Shown piece after piece: positions 49,876 through 50,675 of a stretch of DNA of 50,675 bases. The translations under genes and the position numbers were made by a program. Each line of letters opens with the position of its first letter. Within the stretch, counting starts at the first letter, position 1. The notes beneath the pieces were generated by a model. The model had not been told where the DNA came from, searched no databases, and was given only the letters and a program-made list of their open reading frames with translations. Source of the stretch: an uncultured Clostridia bacterium (GTDB taxonomy: Bacteria > Bacillota > Clostridia > Oscillospirales > Ruminococcaceae). The stretch is taken from assembly GCA_947628655.1 (NCBI GenBank), contig CANRAS010000014.1, forward strand, positions 1 to 50,675. Reading direction: 5' to 3'.

Positions 49876-50675
49876 TTACGCTCCGGCAACAGTACTTAAA
49901 GCTATACCTGTAAAACCTCTTACCCTATGACCGCTTTCATCGGGGATATACGTTGTGTATGCCGCACCTATTTTAGCGCTTTGGTCTTTCATCTCTTGTA
50001 GAAAAGAGTTTCTCGCAAGCGGTGTCAAACCGTTCCTGTCGCACCAATAGCAATACGCCTTGTAAAGGCTCACGGAGCTTACGGACAGTTCGGGCGCTCT
50101 TGTTGTTTCTTCGTCGATGAAATCTAGGACGTTGTTGTTTTCGCGCATTGCGGATTTGCGCGTTTCGTTTGCCTTGTCGCTTACGTCAAATTTGTAATTC
50201 GACTTCAACAGGCTCTGAAGTCCGAACACACAGAGATTGAAAATCCCCGACAGGTCGCGGCACAGTTCCTCGGCGAGATTGGGGTTATCTTTGCGGTCGG
50301 CGGGTTTCGGTTTCGTCTGCAAAATCAACATACGTCTGTAAAAGCCGTCCGAGCGGTCATAGAGCGCTTTCGGAGTGCCGTTGCCGAACGCGAGTACTCT
50401 TGTAAACAACGGCGCCTGAAAACCCTGCTCGCCTTTCCTTTGCAAGTCAAACGGGACGTTCGGGTTCGCGGTTATCAGCTTTTTCAGATTTCCCGTCTGC
50501 GAGAACGCGCGTATCTGCGCGTCGTCGTCCAACAGTAAACACTTGTTAAGTAAATTCGCCATATAAAATTTGTCCTCGTCGAGTTTGTGAACGCTCCCGC
50601 CGTACATATTCTTCCCGAAAAGTTTTCCCACAACAGAGCCGATTACCGACTTTCCCTCGCCGCCGTTTCCTACTA
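49876..50675 (-). CDS. SF3-type helicase/primase C-terminal domain, phage/plasmid P4 family (5' end outside the window)
   Basis: The reading frame is open to the window edge, so the gene continues upstream; 265 residues are visible. The Walker A motif GNGGEGKS stands at the very edge. The acidic Walker B LLLDDD follows about 50 residues later, then the SF3-like sensor segment FGNGTPKALYDRSDGFYRRMLIL. A C-terminal winged-helix-like part (SVSLYKAYCYWCDRNGLTPLARNSFLQEM) matches primase/helicase proteins of phages and integrative elements. It should unwind a nearby origin, probably the iteron region just downstream. The gene marks the start of a mobile element that extends right of the window. 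Confidence 0.85.
   Translation of the reverse strand, partial: VGNGGEGKSVIGSVVGKLFGKNMYGGSVHKLDEDKFYMANLLNKCLLLDDDAQIRAFSQTGNLKKLITANPNVPFDLQRKGEQGFQAPLFTRVLAFGNGTPKALYDRSDGFYRRMLILQTKPKPADRKDNPNLAEELCRDLSGIFNLCVFGLQSLLKSNYKFDVSDKANETRKSAMRENNNVLDFIDEETTRAPELSVSSVSLYKAYCYWCDRNGLTPLARNSFLQEMKDQSAKIGAAYTTYIPDESGHRVRGFTGIALSTVAGA

Overview
The window looks like chromosome of a low-GC Gram-positive anaerobe of the class Clostridia, probably an uncultured gut lineage. The signs are strong AGGAGG-type ribosome sites, textbook sigma-A promoters (TTGACA-17-TATAAT, seen more than ten times), an L-box lysine riboswitch, a one-polypeptide pyruvate:ferredoxin oxidoreductase, an FprA flavodiiron protein and small NPxxG-anchored surface proteins. 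No rRNA, tRNA or CRISPR array was seen. The genus cannot be named from the sequence alone.

Layout. 0.2-3.4 kb: NAD synthesis (nadB, nadC) and an orphan FakA-like domain protein. 3.8-5.9 kb, minus strand: agmatine to putrescine (aguA, aguB). 6.5-10.3 kb: Trk potassium uptake (trkA, trkH) with a UPF0175/DUF3368 toxin-antitoxin pair between the two genes. 10.7-14 kb, minus: carB. 14.6-16.3 kb: a c-di-GMP phosphodiesterase with a decayed GGDEF domain. 16.8-21.3 kb, minus: lysine operon asd-dapA-dapB-ACT-mscS behind a lysine riboswitch. 21.9 kb: queA. 23.0-23.1 kb: a candidate small RNA. 23.2-26.8 kb, minus: PFOR. 27.5-35.8 kb, minus: a small membrane protein, purine nucleoside phosphorylase, a split two-component system with a GNAT enzyme, a HAD phosphatase, adenosylhomocysteinase and an unknown protein. 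36-39.4 kb: a nucleotidyltransferase, nadE and a membrane protein. 39.6-46.9 kb: a six-gene operon (polA, a PRTase-TRSP-StiP-PELOTA fusion, DUF1015, an unknown protein, a PAS protein, a flavodoxin-like protein). 46.9-49.4 kb, minus: a remnant of tam, the flavodiiron protein and two small surface proteins. From 49.6 kb the window enters what looks like an integrated replicon: inverted arrays of GTGCAGA motifs around an AT-rich core, next to an SF3-type helicase/primase gene cut by the window edge.

The most striking feature is in the intergenic DNA. Up to 39.5 kb nearly every long gap is filled by one modular repeat family: an approximately 175-bp core with three stacked hairpins (11 copies), a constant GACAATCT head followed by a hairpin whose stem changes from copy to copy while staying paired, and outer tracts of degenerate 7-bp repeats. 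The two main tract types carry a TAA or TAG in each heptamer. They are oriented so that translation entering the element from either side meets stop codons in all three frames. About ten genes end inside or directly against such a tract, and for several the last codons and the stop come from it. These elements lie inside operons and between promoters and start codons, so they are transcribed.
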